DNA of 64,000 nucleotides from Liolophura sinensis. Taxonomy: Eukaryota; Mollusca; Polyplacophora; Chitonida; Chitonidae. Of the stretch, positions 51,606 to 64,000 are shown piece by piece (within the stretch, counting starts at the first letter, position 1; each line of letters opens with the position of its first letter). The stretch is from NCBI RefSeq assembly GCF_032854445.1, contig NC_088304.1, positions 9,061,704 through 9,125,703 on the forward strand, in the 5' to 3' direction. The position numbers and the translations under genes are program-made. The notes beneath the pieces were generated by a model that saw nothing but the letters and a program-made list of their open reading frames with translations, made no database searches and was not told the DNA's origin.

Positions 51606-51673
51606 CATGGCATACAGCTTATAGCTTACTACGATTCACAGTATCACCTTGCAGCTGCCGTAAAGTATGCAAA
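51606..51673 (+). CDS. Candidate isolated coding exon (68 bp), copy B
   Basis: The acceptor TTTCTGAAATATTTCAG is identical to copy A, and the donor is GTATGT. The frame stays open with HGIQLIAYYDSQYHL and AAAVKYA. Two adjacent residues differ from copy A (RA to QL), while the rest is the same. No partner exons were recognised. Confidence 0.3.
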
Positions 51674-54600
51674 GTATGTCCGTTTACAGGCATGTAATTT
51701 TATGTGTTCTCTATAGCAGATGTGTTTAAAATATTGATTATTTAGACATTTAAACCAAATCATATTATAGTTCACCAAAAATATTGTTTATAAATACTCT
51801 TAAAAAGATTAAAAAATAATCTTATTTTTTATAAGTTTTTTTTTATTTTTATAAGTTACTGTGTATTTCTTCTATATCATATGCCCCACATTAAATCTGA
51901 AGTATTTTATATTAATTGCGTAAATTAAAATTTATGTATAATTTCCCGAAATCCGGAAAAATGAATGTTGGCTGCATGTTTTAGAACATCTACACTTGGA
52001 AAGATCGAAACGGGCACGCTTTGTTTCTCTTGGTTTCTGATTTAAATTCTTAGAATAGGATAAAAGTCTAACAAAAGCTCCAGTACAGCAATTGTTTTTC
52101 ATACTTGTGGACTTCTTTAGTTTTCAGATAAGCCTGTATATCGCTGAGAGATATATATCTCTTTCCGATGTCGTCAAAACGGTTAGAATACATGAATATT
52201 GAACGAGTAAGACGAGGTTCTATTGATTGCAAACATGTATTGAAATCTGAAACGTCGCTTCAGGGAGAATGTTTCAAGCTTCCGCAAACAACAATGTCAT
52301 TTGCCATATACACTTAATATTGATCGAGGGGCTTAGGTCCGCCGGGGCTTTCTCCGTCCCCACAATCGTCGCCATGGTTCAGTAACTGATCCAGGGCGCT
52401 CGTACGCCTTTTGCATCGTCTTACATTAGGACCTCTTGCCTTCCAACACTTCACACATTTTGATAAAATGAAAAATCACATTACAAGGCGTTGCGCAAAT
52501 TACAAAAGGTGATCAATATATATATTTAAAAGAGGTGGTTGGATTGTTTATGAAGAAAAGAAACTTCAGCAGTCCACATTTTGTCCATATACCATGTACG
52601 TTATTAGCTGAATATTCAGGTGACGCCTGCATTTACATGTAAGATTTACAAGGTTTTCACCTGGGTTGATAACAGTTTATCAACAGTTTATTTGCCCATA
52701 AGTGAACTTCTTCTATATGCGCCCATTATTGCGGTGGGTTAAGTTAGATTAGCTCAGGTATGTGAACTTTGGTGTCATATCCTTATCTGTGATCTACATG
52801 TCTAAAAACTACAACGTCAGAGCAAATCTTTGAGCAAATTTTTTGACTTTCCATCAAGAATACTGGTAATTGAAAGTTCCACCAAACACTAAGATTAAGA
52901 ACTAAATTAAGAAGAAAAAAAGCACTATTATAAAAGTGTATGTCAGACCGTATACTTTTGTTTTTCAAATTTTTACAATCTGGTAAATTGCCTTTAAAAC
53001 ACTGGATACTTAGGTTGCCTTTTCTGACCATACTGTGAACAATGACGTCACTTAAGGTTTTTGTCATTTGTTAAATGCAGATTGCTAAACTACTACATTA
53101 AAATACACAGATATACTGGTACAGACCCATAAATGCCGAACTGAACCGAAAAAAAATGAATTATTTCTTAATGAATGATGATTAAGGCACTACTCTGCAA
53201 ATGGAGCAGTCAGGCATCATTCATTGCTTTGACAATTGCTTTGAATCCTTGATATCGCGAGAAGATTAGGTTCGTGGAACATTCTACGACGAGCTGTAGA
53301 CACCAGGCAACAGGACTTGAACATGAGCAAATTTCCAAAGTGTAACACGACTGCTAGCTCAGTAGCATTTTCACCATGACAAAGACTATCCAAAGGCGAC
53401 TGTAATTAACCTGTTACTATCACTTGTAGAAGATTTTCTAGGGGTACACCAACTACTTCTAGAGCGTTGCACTTAAAACGTTTTTTGATAGATCTCAACA
53501 AATTCGCTCTTTAGAGAATAAATTGTGAGAGGACACTATCAGATTGTACACAAAGAGGAGTCTTCCTCTAGAAATATCGGACTTAAGCCATCACCTCCAG
53601 AGGTAGTACAAGGGAGGATCAAAAACAGATTGTATAGGAGTTAATGAAAATACTCCATGAGAAGCCCTTCTTATAAGCAATGTTCGCCTTCTAAATCAAA
53701 GAGAGCTGCTCTAGACAGATTTAAAAGATTTAAATTTAAGGTCAAAACGCCCACAAACAGTCATGTTTCATAGTGATATGAATGACTTGACTTCATCTTC
53801 TCCACTGTCCAAACAGCTTGACCTTACAAAAAACCAATGGCTGCCAACACCCAGGTATCCGTAATTAAAGCCACCATGCAATTAAGACATCAAATTTAGA
53901 AGCAAGATGTTAGTCAAAACATCCATGGCGCCCGCTGTCAGATAAATGAGAGTGCATATTCATGAATAGTGTTTAATGGTCTTTCAGGTGACATACTTGT
54001 TGTTAGTGTATTACATGACATCAGAAGCCCATTACCGATTAGTATACAACTTCCCTATAACTAGTCTCCATGGCACAGTACACATATTACGTCATCTGTA
54101 GAAGCTCGCGCCACCTGATGGAGAAATATACCAACGTCTTTGGTGTAAATTGTGAACTGAGTCATGGGAAATCTAAAATTTGAAAATTAAAACTACGATT
54201 TCTCTGACCATTGCTATGCAGTTAAGAACCCGCTGACTATTTTCATATTTCCAAGCAACTATAAACCAATAATTATCAAAGACATTGGTGTCCTTTTACA
54301 AAACATTCCGTCGTCGTAATTTTCTAAAATCTAGTTCAATACAACAGCATTTGGAACCCATCATGCATCAGCCATTTCTCAAACGTTTGCTGCGCAGTAG
54401 AAAGAAATACACGGCTGCGCACATACGTCACATAATGTATTAGAGATGGAAGAAAAGTGTGAAGTGCGGTGGAGACTAGCTATAGGGAAGTCGCATAGTT
54501 CTAGGTAATGGACTTCGATAAATACCCAATTTTATGAGTCTATGTGATTAGATAGAATCTAGACAATATTTTAAATTAATGTGTCAGAGAGAGTATCAGT

Positions 54601-57600
54601 GGTATCATCTTATGCTTTAAGGTATATATACACAATAAAAATATAACCGCACGAAGCAATTTTATATTGTTTGATTCAACAATTAGGGTAAGTATTTATC
54701 ATCGATTATGGCTTCAATTTCCACCAGATTTTCACATTTTAGGGCCATAATCCAGAAGCTACGGTAACATGAAAACGGAGTGGTAAGTAATCACAGTTCA
54801 AGCTCTGTGATGCTAACGGTGGACCCACTTGGTACTGAGTGCAGTGGACGGTGATTACCGAATAACACGTTAATTAATTCTCAAAGAAAACAATATAAAA
54901 TTGCTTGGTGAGTTTATAATTTGTTGGATATATTTTTCATAGATTTTTGTCACATAAGAAGATATATTATATATTTTGCAAACTTGTTATGCAACCATAG
55001 GTGGGTCGAGTAACACATCGTCACACTCACAAAAGTAATATGCTACGGTTAAGAGACAACAGGCAACGATCTGCTTCAGGTAGTCTACTACAGTTATCTC
55101 CCCTTATCTCTTCGAATTCAAGTAAACGCTCATGCCATGTATTTTCCCTGTTAACATGTCAGATGTTTATTCCGCTCTTGACCACAATATTGTGTAACTC
55201 TTACAATACCTGCTTGCTATAGGATATACACTAAAGAAAAATATAAATGCTAAACTTTTGTTTGACCAGATAATGCTGGGATTTTTGTCAGTATAGTGCC
55301 GAGATGCCCGAGAGCAAAACCCTCCACCAGTGTGCATTCCAGTTTCCAAAACCAGTGTTGTCGATTTCAAGCCTTTTCACCATTTTGGCCAATCAGACAA
55401 TTGTGGCTCCCTCTGTAATATTCAGTGATCTGTTAGGTCTTCCCTGGCACTCCTTACCCTCAGTTGTGCAAAGTCTACCTGTACAGTAAAAGTTCTGTCA
55501 AAAGGCACAATGATACAGGTGCCACAAAACTAACGAGAGCGCGCCTTCGGCCCTTAGAGCTGTCGCCAGAGCACTTAACGATTAATCGTCTCAGAAAACG
55601 TCATTCAGCATTCAGCGCGACAACTAATTAATCGCCCTCATGCCCGCAGCAGCGTGACAGTCGGCCTCCATAATCCATAATTCCGCTCAAACGGTTCCGA
55701 ATCGCCTCAGAGAAGCGAATTTGCCAGCTCGTAAATCACTCCAGGGTATACACCTGAGCCCTGCGCGACCCCAATAGTCGCCCCACTTCTCCAGCGCCAT
55801 GGGTTAACATTTCAGAACGGCAATGCTCGTTCCCATTTCGCTGCTGTATGCAGGGCATATCTAAAGGCCGAAAACGTTGAAGTGCTCAGCTGGCCGGCAT
55901 AGTTAGCTGATCTGTCCCCAGTGCTCAGCTGGCCAGCGTAGTTACCTGATCTGTCCACAATTGAACACCTATGGGATGTTCTCGACGGGCGTGCTCGTCG
56001 GCAACTTCCAGTTCCGGGTAACAGCGCGGAGTTGCATTTGGCCCTCATATAGGAGTGGGCAGTGGGAAGATCTGCCAGCAACCTGCGGATGGTCGTGGGT
56101 TTCCCGGAAACCGGTTTCCACTCACCATAATGCTGGCCGCCGTTGTATAAGTCAAATATTCTTGAGTACGGCGTAAAACATCAGGCAAATAAATAAATAA
56201 ATAAGTCAAGAGTAGGGAAACATTTCGCAAGTCACAATTGACCATGTCATCAGGTCTATGTGTCGACAATGTGTAGCAGCGCAGCAGGCAAACGACGGAC
56301 AAATTAGGTACTGAAGTGTGGAATTGCCAAACTGGCCCACCCCTGTTTCTTGACCTGCCTCAGCGTAACCATCGCTTGTCCGTTTCCAAAAGATATGGAA
56401 TTCTAAGAATCCTTTTTATGGCCCCCTGGAAAGCGGTATTGAAAGGAATTTGATAACGCAGTTAATTTTGTCAAAATATTGTGTGATGTTGTTTATATTT
56501 TTGTTAAGTATAAATTGTGGAAGTGACCATTTTGGAAAACAATATTTAAAGGGGAAATCAGGCGCCTTTGTGGCGCAGAAGTTAGGGTGCCAGTTCAACA
56601 CAATCAGCAAGTAGCCTTTCTCACCAACGCTTTTTGAACTGGTGCACAGTTACAAAGCGACTGCGTCGGTGACCGTTTTCAAGAAAACAGGACTGGGTGG
56701 GGTGTCATGCCTGGCGTCTACGGAATGATACTTCAGTGGCGGCATCCCTTTTGCGAAATGGACTCGCCTAGCTGCTACAAGAAGGCACAGTATAGACCTA
56801 ATTGCACACGCGTAATGACTTCGTCGTCATATGACTGAAATATTGTTAAGAACGATGATGGATGACGGCTTAAGAAGGTTAGGACCATAGGAAATGAACA
56901 TCACAGAAAACTTTTATGCACAACTAATGGCAGACCTATAAAATGATTGAATGAAGCATCAGTGTGAAATGTGTTACTAATGTACAACCTGCCTCATAAC
57001 TACGTTTCTGACAGGAAACTACAGACGTGCAATCAGAATGACCAGCTTCTTGACATTGAGAGGATGGGAAAACAATATGGGCACGTGGGCCTCGAAAATT
57101 TCAAATCACAGGTAGGGATTAAAACGAAACATACCAAATAACATATAGGTGTCTTAATCGCCGAGCGATTGTAAGGAGGATGCCGATTTTCACACTGGCA
57201 TGTCAAATATACCCAAGGTGTTCGCTGTCTGGTATCCGCATTTTAGGTTGTCTCCTTGTATCCCTAACTTCACATTTTCTACCCGCGGGCTGACGCCTTG
57301 TGCTGTGTTGAACAACTTTGTAGCCACCGCATGTGCGTTAATCCAAGTTAGCGTTTCCGGTCTAGTGCGCGGTATCAAAGGTTAGCCTCCAAACTGACGA
57401 CCTGTCAACTGGTAGGCCGCCATATTGCTTTTCACCTCTCCCCATCCGGCGTTACTCGACGAACTAGGCGACGATGGAAGCTGGTTCAGACTGAATCCCA
57501 GGTATACAAAGAGCCTAAATAGTCGTCAGAGGATCCTTTTGCATTTTTAGGTTTCGCCCCATTATTAATATTCACGTCTTTGTGTAGCCAAGGAGGGTCA

Positions 57601-60600
57601 ATATTTGGCTACTGGATCACATTCTCAGATTTACTCCTTTCGTCTTTATCGCCAGTCCCTGTCGCACAATTCCTCTTCCAGTAGTCAGGAAACAGTTTCT
57701 CTGCTGATATTGGTGGGTCCTTTTTTTTCTGGTCATCCTCAGTTCAAAGTGTATTTCGTGTTTAAGAACTATTAAGTTCAAATATTTTCTCGAGGGTGAT
57801 AGCATATTGAAACGGACGTATAATGATATCGTCGCGTTTCATTAAGGCTACGGATGTAACAGAATTGAAAGCTTGCTTTTCCTGAACGCTGATAATCCTT
57901 TGCTGCATCCGTACTTTTTGAAAACAGTTTTGCGGCTGAATTCAAGCGACACTTTATTTTCTTTGATTCTGGAGCCTCATTCTATATCGGTCATCGATGG
58001 AACTACCTGATCATGAGACGATTTCAGACTGGAAAAGAAAAAATTAATTACAATCTTAGACACATGTTATAAATCTGCTCTTAATATATGAAAAATCCGT
58101 CTTCTGAGGTAAAGCCAAATATTCTTAACAGACACCACTAAGCCACAAGTTCATCGATAAAGTATCCCATCTAAAATTGTGCTCAACGTGAGTTTCAGTC
58201 ATATTTATATTTTTAATATGTTCATAAATATTATCACAATTCAGATTAATTGCATGTGTTTGAGAATAAACAATAACAATGTAATGATGATAAATACCAC
58301 GAGATGGCCCAAAATACCCACCATATAAAAATATTTTCGAGTCTTCAAAGAAAAAATCGAAAACAATAATAAAAACTACATTTGCAAATAACTTTTCGCG
58401 CTCTTTCATTTGACATTTGTAACATTTTCATGTTTTTACTTTAAGCTTAACGCACATTCAGGTAATCCAAAAAGCCGCCATGTTATCAGGTTTAACCAAT
58501 CAGATTCGAGTTATTTCTGGAACGCATGCAGCTGTTTACGACTACGTCACGCAAATATTGTTTTGTCTTTTTCGCCATATATACTTGGACGCAACATTTT
58601 CGTATGTCTAACAGTTACCACGTGAGAAAACCTGGATATTGTCGTTCAGGTTTGTTTAAACCCCACTTCCAAAATATATGTGGTTACATTATGTTTTTAT
58701 TCTTTCTTATTTGTCTTTTTGTCGCATTTAACACAGAAAATAAGTGTTTGCCCTTCTGTATGTAAATATGATTATACTATAAACTAAACATAATTCCTTT
58801 AAAGTATTCTAATATGTTTTTAAGGAACGTTTAAACGTTCGAATGTTTTAAAAGCCCTTGGAAAAAAATAAGTGTCTATTTTTGGATGATTTTGGATATT
58901 GCCGTATTCATATGCTCACGGTCATACAAGGGAATCGGCTGGGCGGTTGACACCGGTAATGTTCCATACCAAGCCCAAGCTTTCTTACCTCTTACACAAC
59001 TGAAACTTGGTCTATCTTCTTTCTCTGTTATTTACTCATGTATTTTGAAGACTGTAAACTGTATTTTAGAAATCACGCAGCTTATTTACCGCATAATATG
59101 CCTAACCATGTTAATATAAAAAATATTATGACCCCTACTTATCCAGTTCCAACAGGGTTCGTTTTTAGTATTAAAAACCTTAGAGCAGCAGATAGATAGG
59201 TTAATATTTTATGTGAGTTAGAATACCTCGTCGTTCTTCCTGTGACGTGGAGGGCATTTCAAAACGTTCCATTCGATTACAACAAGAAAAAAAAAATTGG
59301 TAAACCGATTCATAAAATTCAGTGTAATTGAACTTAAAAGGTAGTCCACTGAAAGAAATTTTAAAACCTTTGACATTTTAAAGAAGATAAAACAACCTTT
59401 GGACCTCACAGATGGTTAACGTAATAGTTCAAGTTCATTTCCTTGTGATACTTAATACTTCAAGGTTTCAAAACGACCACAGTAAATGTAACATTTGTAT
59501 ACATTTCAATTGCAAAATCTTGTTACGTACAATGAAAACAAGATCGGCTGGTTATTGTTCTGGCTGATGTTTTCCCATTCATTGATTAGTAATTCATAGA
59601 GCACTTGACGTTCTCCCTGCTTAGTAATGTCTCTTTTGACATTTGTGCGACGAAAACTGAGAATATAGTTCTAATTTGATAATTTGACACGGAATAACTA
59701 AAGCGAAATACTCTTTATCAAATAAGTAAATACTTTATTTCCAATACCTCCGAAAACATTCAAAACATTTGTCCCACATCCAGTCCACTACATCTACTGC
59801 AAAGGTTCCCTTACCCTACGGTCAGCTTTTTCTGGCATAGAATTGGCTTGATTACTTGCCACGGCATATATCCACTGGAAATAAATATTACGGTATTATT
59901 TACCTGTGCTTTCATGAAAGTAAGACCCCTTCGTTGACAGCAGTGATTATAAATCAGTTACCTGGGCAACAGAGCTGAAATAATACATTTATTTGGTCAG
60001 TGTTCACGGCGCTTTTGATTCTAAGCACTTAGGCAGAATTGTAGAGTGGAAACGTAATCCGGGGGAAACGTAATGCAAAAAAATAGTGTAACATGTAAAC
60101 TCATAGCGGAGCGAAACAACTTGCCACGCCTATTTGATGGTGTTTATATACTACTCGTTATGACTATAAATCTCACGAACTATGCAGGCCGGCTTGCCTA
60201 CAAAGTCAACAAGTTTCCCAATAAATCAATAATTATATCAAGAAAATGACGTTACCAGGGCGCCAAGGCACGTTCGAGGGAGCCAAATTTGGAGTAGGCT
60301 GTATGTTGCTCTTTGCGCTCAGATACAACGGCTTGAGTGTGCTTCTCCCGATACTGTCTGATATATCCTTTGAAGTAAGAAACAGGATGAAATCCAAACG
60401 ATTTATGACACCTGCGTCTACTGAATGAGTACGATCTGTCCATTTTTGGCTTGCGTTGACCACTTCCTGTTGAAGACAAGTGGTTATCCATTAACAACTG
60501 CTCTGTGCTGATTACATTCCTCTGCTTATGGTTACATTCCTTTTTCCCTTTATATTGAGCTCTAAGTCACACAACCGTTGATATCCGTGAGTCAGGCTCG

Positions 60601-60945
60601 TCGGAATCCATTCTTCTGATATATCATGTAAAGTTTGATCGCTTTTACCGGTTTGCAAAAACGCAATTATCTATCTACCATTCACCCGATTCGCCATTGA
60701 CATTTAGAATGGAACCCTTGTCTGTACGATTACCAGCATTTCTTTCGTCATCCAATCCAGAAAAGAGTCAACAGTCGTCTCCAGAGCACATTGTGGGATC
60801 AGCATGTGTCGTCTGTTCAGCGAAATCAAGAACAGTCCGAATCAGAGTTTCATGTCGATCGTATCCTGGACTGTCACTACGGAAACCTTGGTTAATGATT
60901 TCCGGCATCCCTAATGAATTAGTCCTTCCTGGAACATTGGTTTGA

Positions 60946-61198
60946 GATTTATTTATTTATTTGATTGGTGTTTTACGCCGTACTCAAGAATATTTCACTT
61001 ATGCGACAGCGGCCATCATTATGGTGGGTGGAAACCGGGCATGACCCCGGGGAAAACCCACGACCATCCGCAGGTTTCGCTCAGACCTTCCCAATTACGT
61101 CTGGAGAAGAAGCCAACGTGAGCTGGACTTGAACTCACAGAGGCTCCTGGGTCATTACGCTGCGCTAGCGAGCTAACCTACTGAGCCACGGAGGCCCC
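60946..61198 (-). mobile_element. Full-length SINE, copy B of the 15643-15895 insertion
   Basis: The structure is the same as at 15643. The left flank CATTGGTTTGAG here is closer to the right flank CATTGGTATGAG than in copy A, which supports a target-site duplication. Confidence 0.88.
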
Positions 61199-62343
61199 CA
61201 TTGGTATGAGAAGATTGTGCGCTGAAGACGTGCTGGCAAAATAGACACTGGGCTGAAGAATGCTCTTGATGTCAAGATTAAAATCATGAGGTATGAGTAG
61301 AATTAGAACAAATCTTCAGACCTGTACGAATGGGTTGCCGTCGGAATCTTCTCACATGTATTTCATCTTTTAGACAAGGTGAGAGTGTATCGCGACAATC
61401 AACATCAAATAGTCCAGCTGTGTTGTGAATCCGCCAAGTAACACATTGTCTGTAGTGTCCATGCTTCGCGAATGTTTTGTTTTGTGGAATGACACAACCT
61501 ATCGAACTTCGGACAAAACCAACTACTATTGTTCACACTGAACGTTGAGCTATAAACGCAGTCCATCAAACACCAAACCACTAGTCTTCAAAACAAGAAT
61601 AACGCCAATACACCTGCCCGTGAGATACACATTATTCGTTCCCACACCTTCGTGGAACAACATGCCCAGGATGAAGGTGGTAACCAAAGCTGTTATAGTT
61701 GTGTGCAACACAGCGCCATTGTCGTGTGATATACTAGTATGCTAAGTTGATAGCAAACAATGTTTAAATGTGAAACACACCGTTGGCCTATTGCCAGCTG
61801 ATACATACACTAATTGTTTTAAACAGGTGATAGTCTGGATGTCACAGTTTAGAGTTTTCGTCAAGCACGTGTGTGTGTGTGTGTGTGTCGCAGGTGAGTA
61901 GAGTAATGGTAGCCAGTGAATGAGGTAACTATGGAACAATTGCACCTACTTCTTATTTCAAGCGGAATGTTCCTGAAGTCGATTTTTATGTCTTAACCTA
62001 AAATGTTAAAATTGAAACGCTAAAATCTTACCACTGCTATAATACAACATATGGTTACAGAAAAGCTACGCCTAAAGGTCATGTGTCGTGTCTAGACTGA
62101 ATTTTTTCACTGTACTGTTAAAATGTTTGCATTATGTCGGGTCGGCAGGGAAAATATGATAAAAATAGAGTACAAGGACTGTATGGGCATAATGCTGGAT
62201 ATTTATTCCAGATATTGGACCATTCATCTTTTCATGGACATAATGCTGGGTACTTAATCAAGATATTGGGACATACCGCTTTTCATTTTTGACCTGAATC
62301 AACCCCCGTAAATATGATACACATATCTTCGATACAACGTTGA

Positions 62344-62606
62344 CAGAGACCTCTGTGGCCGAGGCGGTGGGCTTTCCAATACGCCGCAATAACCTTGAAG
62401 CCTCTCACCAGTGCGGTCGCTGTGAGTTCAAGTTTACCTCATGCTGGCTTCCTCTCCGGTCGTACATGTACGTGGGAAGGTCTCCCAACAACCTTTGAAT
62501 GATCGTGCGATTTGAGCCTGGTTTTTGTCCCACCATAATGGTACCTGCCGTCGTATGAATGACATGTTTTTGAGTACGGCGTAGAACACCAAACAAATAA
62601 ATAAAC
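62344..62606 (+). mobile_element. Full-length SINE, copy B of the 17013-17275 insertion
   Basis: The head CCTCTGTGGCCGAGGCGG, body and (AAAT)n end match copy A almost base for base. Confidence 0.88.
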
Positions 62607-64000
62607 ACAAAGGTGATAAAGTCAATGTCGTCAATGAAGTCAATGAAAATTCTTGCCGAGGACCTCCAAAGTCTTTATGTGGTACTGATAACGCATGCTG
62701 CATGGTACATACAGATCATCAGGCGGGAGATGTAACAGACCGACACAGAGTCTGACATAGACTGTGGATAGTGATGTAAACAATGACGTCACCGGAACAG
62801 TTCTTCTTGTAGTAACTACCGTCAGCCTCGGCTATTTTTAATAATTCACCGAAGATTTAGCCTTGGTAGTGAAATCATCTTAACACTGAAGACCGGGTTT
62901 TCTGGGAAAGCTATGAACAATCCCGCGTAAACAATGAAAATGTACAATAAATGAGGTTTGCGTAAAGCCAGCTTTTCGGTTACTTTATATGGATTCAGCA
63001 GTGAATGAAATTAAAAGCTTATTTTTTAAATGGGCCTCCGCTGGAGGAAACTGCGAGGACACAAAGATCAAAAGGGATTCCTGTCTAGCAGACTTCACGA
63101 AAAGAGGGATTGCTTCACTTCTGACATTGTAGATTATCCTCATTTGGATTGCAACATGGCGAGTGCTGCATATGACGTGTACATATCTCGCCTTGTGGCA
63201 TTTGTTAGATCCTCTGTGTTGTGTAATGATTTCAACCAACGTCACAAATTATTACAGCAAAAACAATCATTCCGTGTCTAATGCCAGTTAAATCGGGGCT
63301 AGGAGTGGTGTATTCATCGTGTTGATATACGAACAGTCGCAATCAATGCCGTCCTAATTTCGTACTTAAAATAGTTGTTCAGTTGTTATTTGGTGGTTTG
63401 GAAATTCTTCTGATGATTACTGACCTGGACACTTGCTGCCCACTGCTTCGCCAACAGTCAACCTTGTCATATATGCTCATTTCACTTTTGGCAAACAAGT
63501 ATCAGTATATATGTATACTTCTGTGTTATACCGAAGGGATTATGTATGTTGTCAAGATATTCGTTTGTCCGTCCGTCCGTCCATGCAAGATGGATCCATA
63601 ATGTGTTAGGTAGGCTTTCCATACTCGGTATGGGCTCACTTGTTAGTGTGTTAAACTACCATCACTGTTAATCTTTTTTATCTTCACACGTACCACCGGA
63701 AAACAAATAAATTATTACTTTTTATACTAAAACTTGCATTTGTAACTTTATCTTCCCAACCGATCTCAAAACAGCTATCTAAGATGAAAACAACCTTGAA
63801 AATCACGCAAAATGAGCATCATAATCATGCCATAAATTTTTGGAGAAATATTTTAGGTGTATATATTCGGAATACAAACGTAAATAATGAAATTATATAA
63901 TCAAATTTACATATCCTTTCGTGAACGTGGATAATATATATATTTCTCTCATTCATGTTTCGTGGGCTGTGTCCGAAGTAGCGTCTTTTTAATCTTGTAT

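Larger units (their letters stand above)
50840..64000 (+). repeat. Large direct duplication, copy B (about 13.2 kb, runs off the window)
   Basis: This block is collinear with 5506-18673. Equivalent features are: SINE fragment 50840-50976; short tandem repeats about 51206-51330; candidate exon 51606-51673; SINEs 56071-56214, 56560-56850, 60946-61198 and 62344-62606; MITE-like block about 58185-58415; retroelement scrap 63020-63285. Copy B has an extra stretch of about 30 bases near 56480-56515 and lacks the blocks at 9655-9700 and 12550-12595 of copy A. It is still matching at the last base. Confidence 0.95.

Overview
The window is animal genomic DNA that is AT-rich, intron-rich and dominated by repeats. 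Several tRNA-headed SINE families end in tails of the type found in molluscs and related lophotrochozoans. There are also relics of DIRS-like, LINE-like and Crypton-like elements, MITE-like foldbacks, minisatellites and (TA)n runs. I infer a marine lophotrochozoan, most likely a mollusc; the species cannot be named from this sequence. No bacterial features, true rRNA/tRNA genes or CRISPR are present.

One real gene is well supported. It lies on the minus strand from about 44932 to 25832 and I assembled it by hand from splice sites and reading phase. The predicted protein of about 815 residues runs: N-terminal TIR domain, short linker, coiled coil, Death domain, CARD, then a C-terminal array of eight 19-residue charged repeats. 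The Death, CARD and repeat exons join in perfect phase. The TIR exon joins to them through one plausible and one doubtful small exon. It looks like an innate-immune or cell-death adaptor with an uncommon domain order, and it is the most interesting item here.

Layout. 1-1620: broken DIRS-like retrotransposon, minus strand. 2160-3550: decayed LINE reverse transcriptase, plus strand, abutted by a SINE. 5276-5386: microsatellite. 5506-18673: copy A of a large direct duplication. 18674-22990: SINEs, reverse-transcriptase scraps and microsatellites. 23011-25016: a 32-bp satellite with higher-order structure. 25832-44932: the TIR/Death/CARD gene, whose introns hold a Crypton-type recombinase relic, foldback elements, SINEs, a 1.4-kb intronic duplication and a 69-bp minisatellite. 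44933-50639: SINEs and anonymous DNA. 50640-50839: assembly gap of 200 N. 50840-64000: copy B of the large duplication, collinear with copy A at an offset of about 45.33 kb and running off the right edge.

Copies A and B differ by scattered substitutions and indels. Because copy B starts exactly at the gap, it may be an unpurged second haplotype rather than a true segmental duplication. If it is a true tandem duplication, a second copy of the immune gene would be expected to the right of the window.
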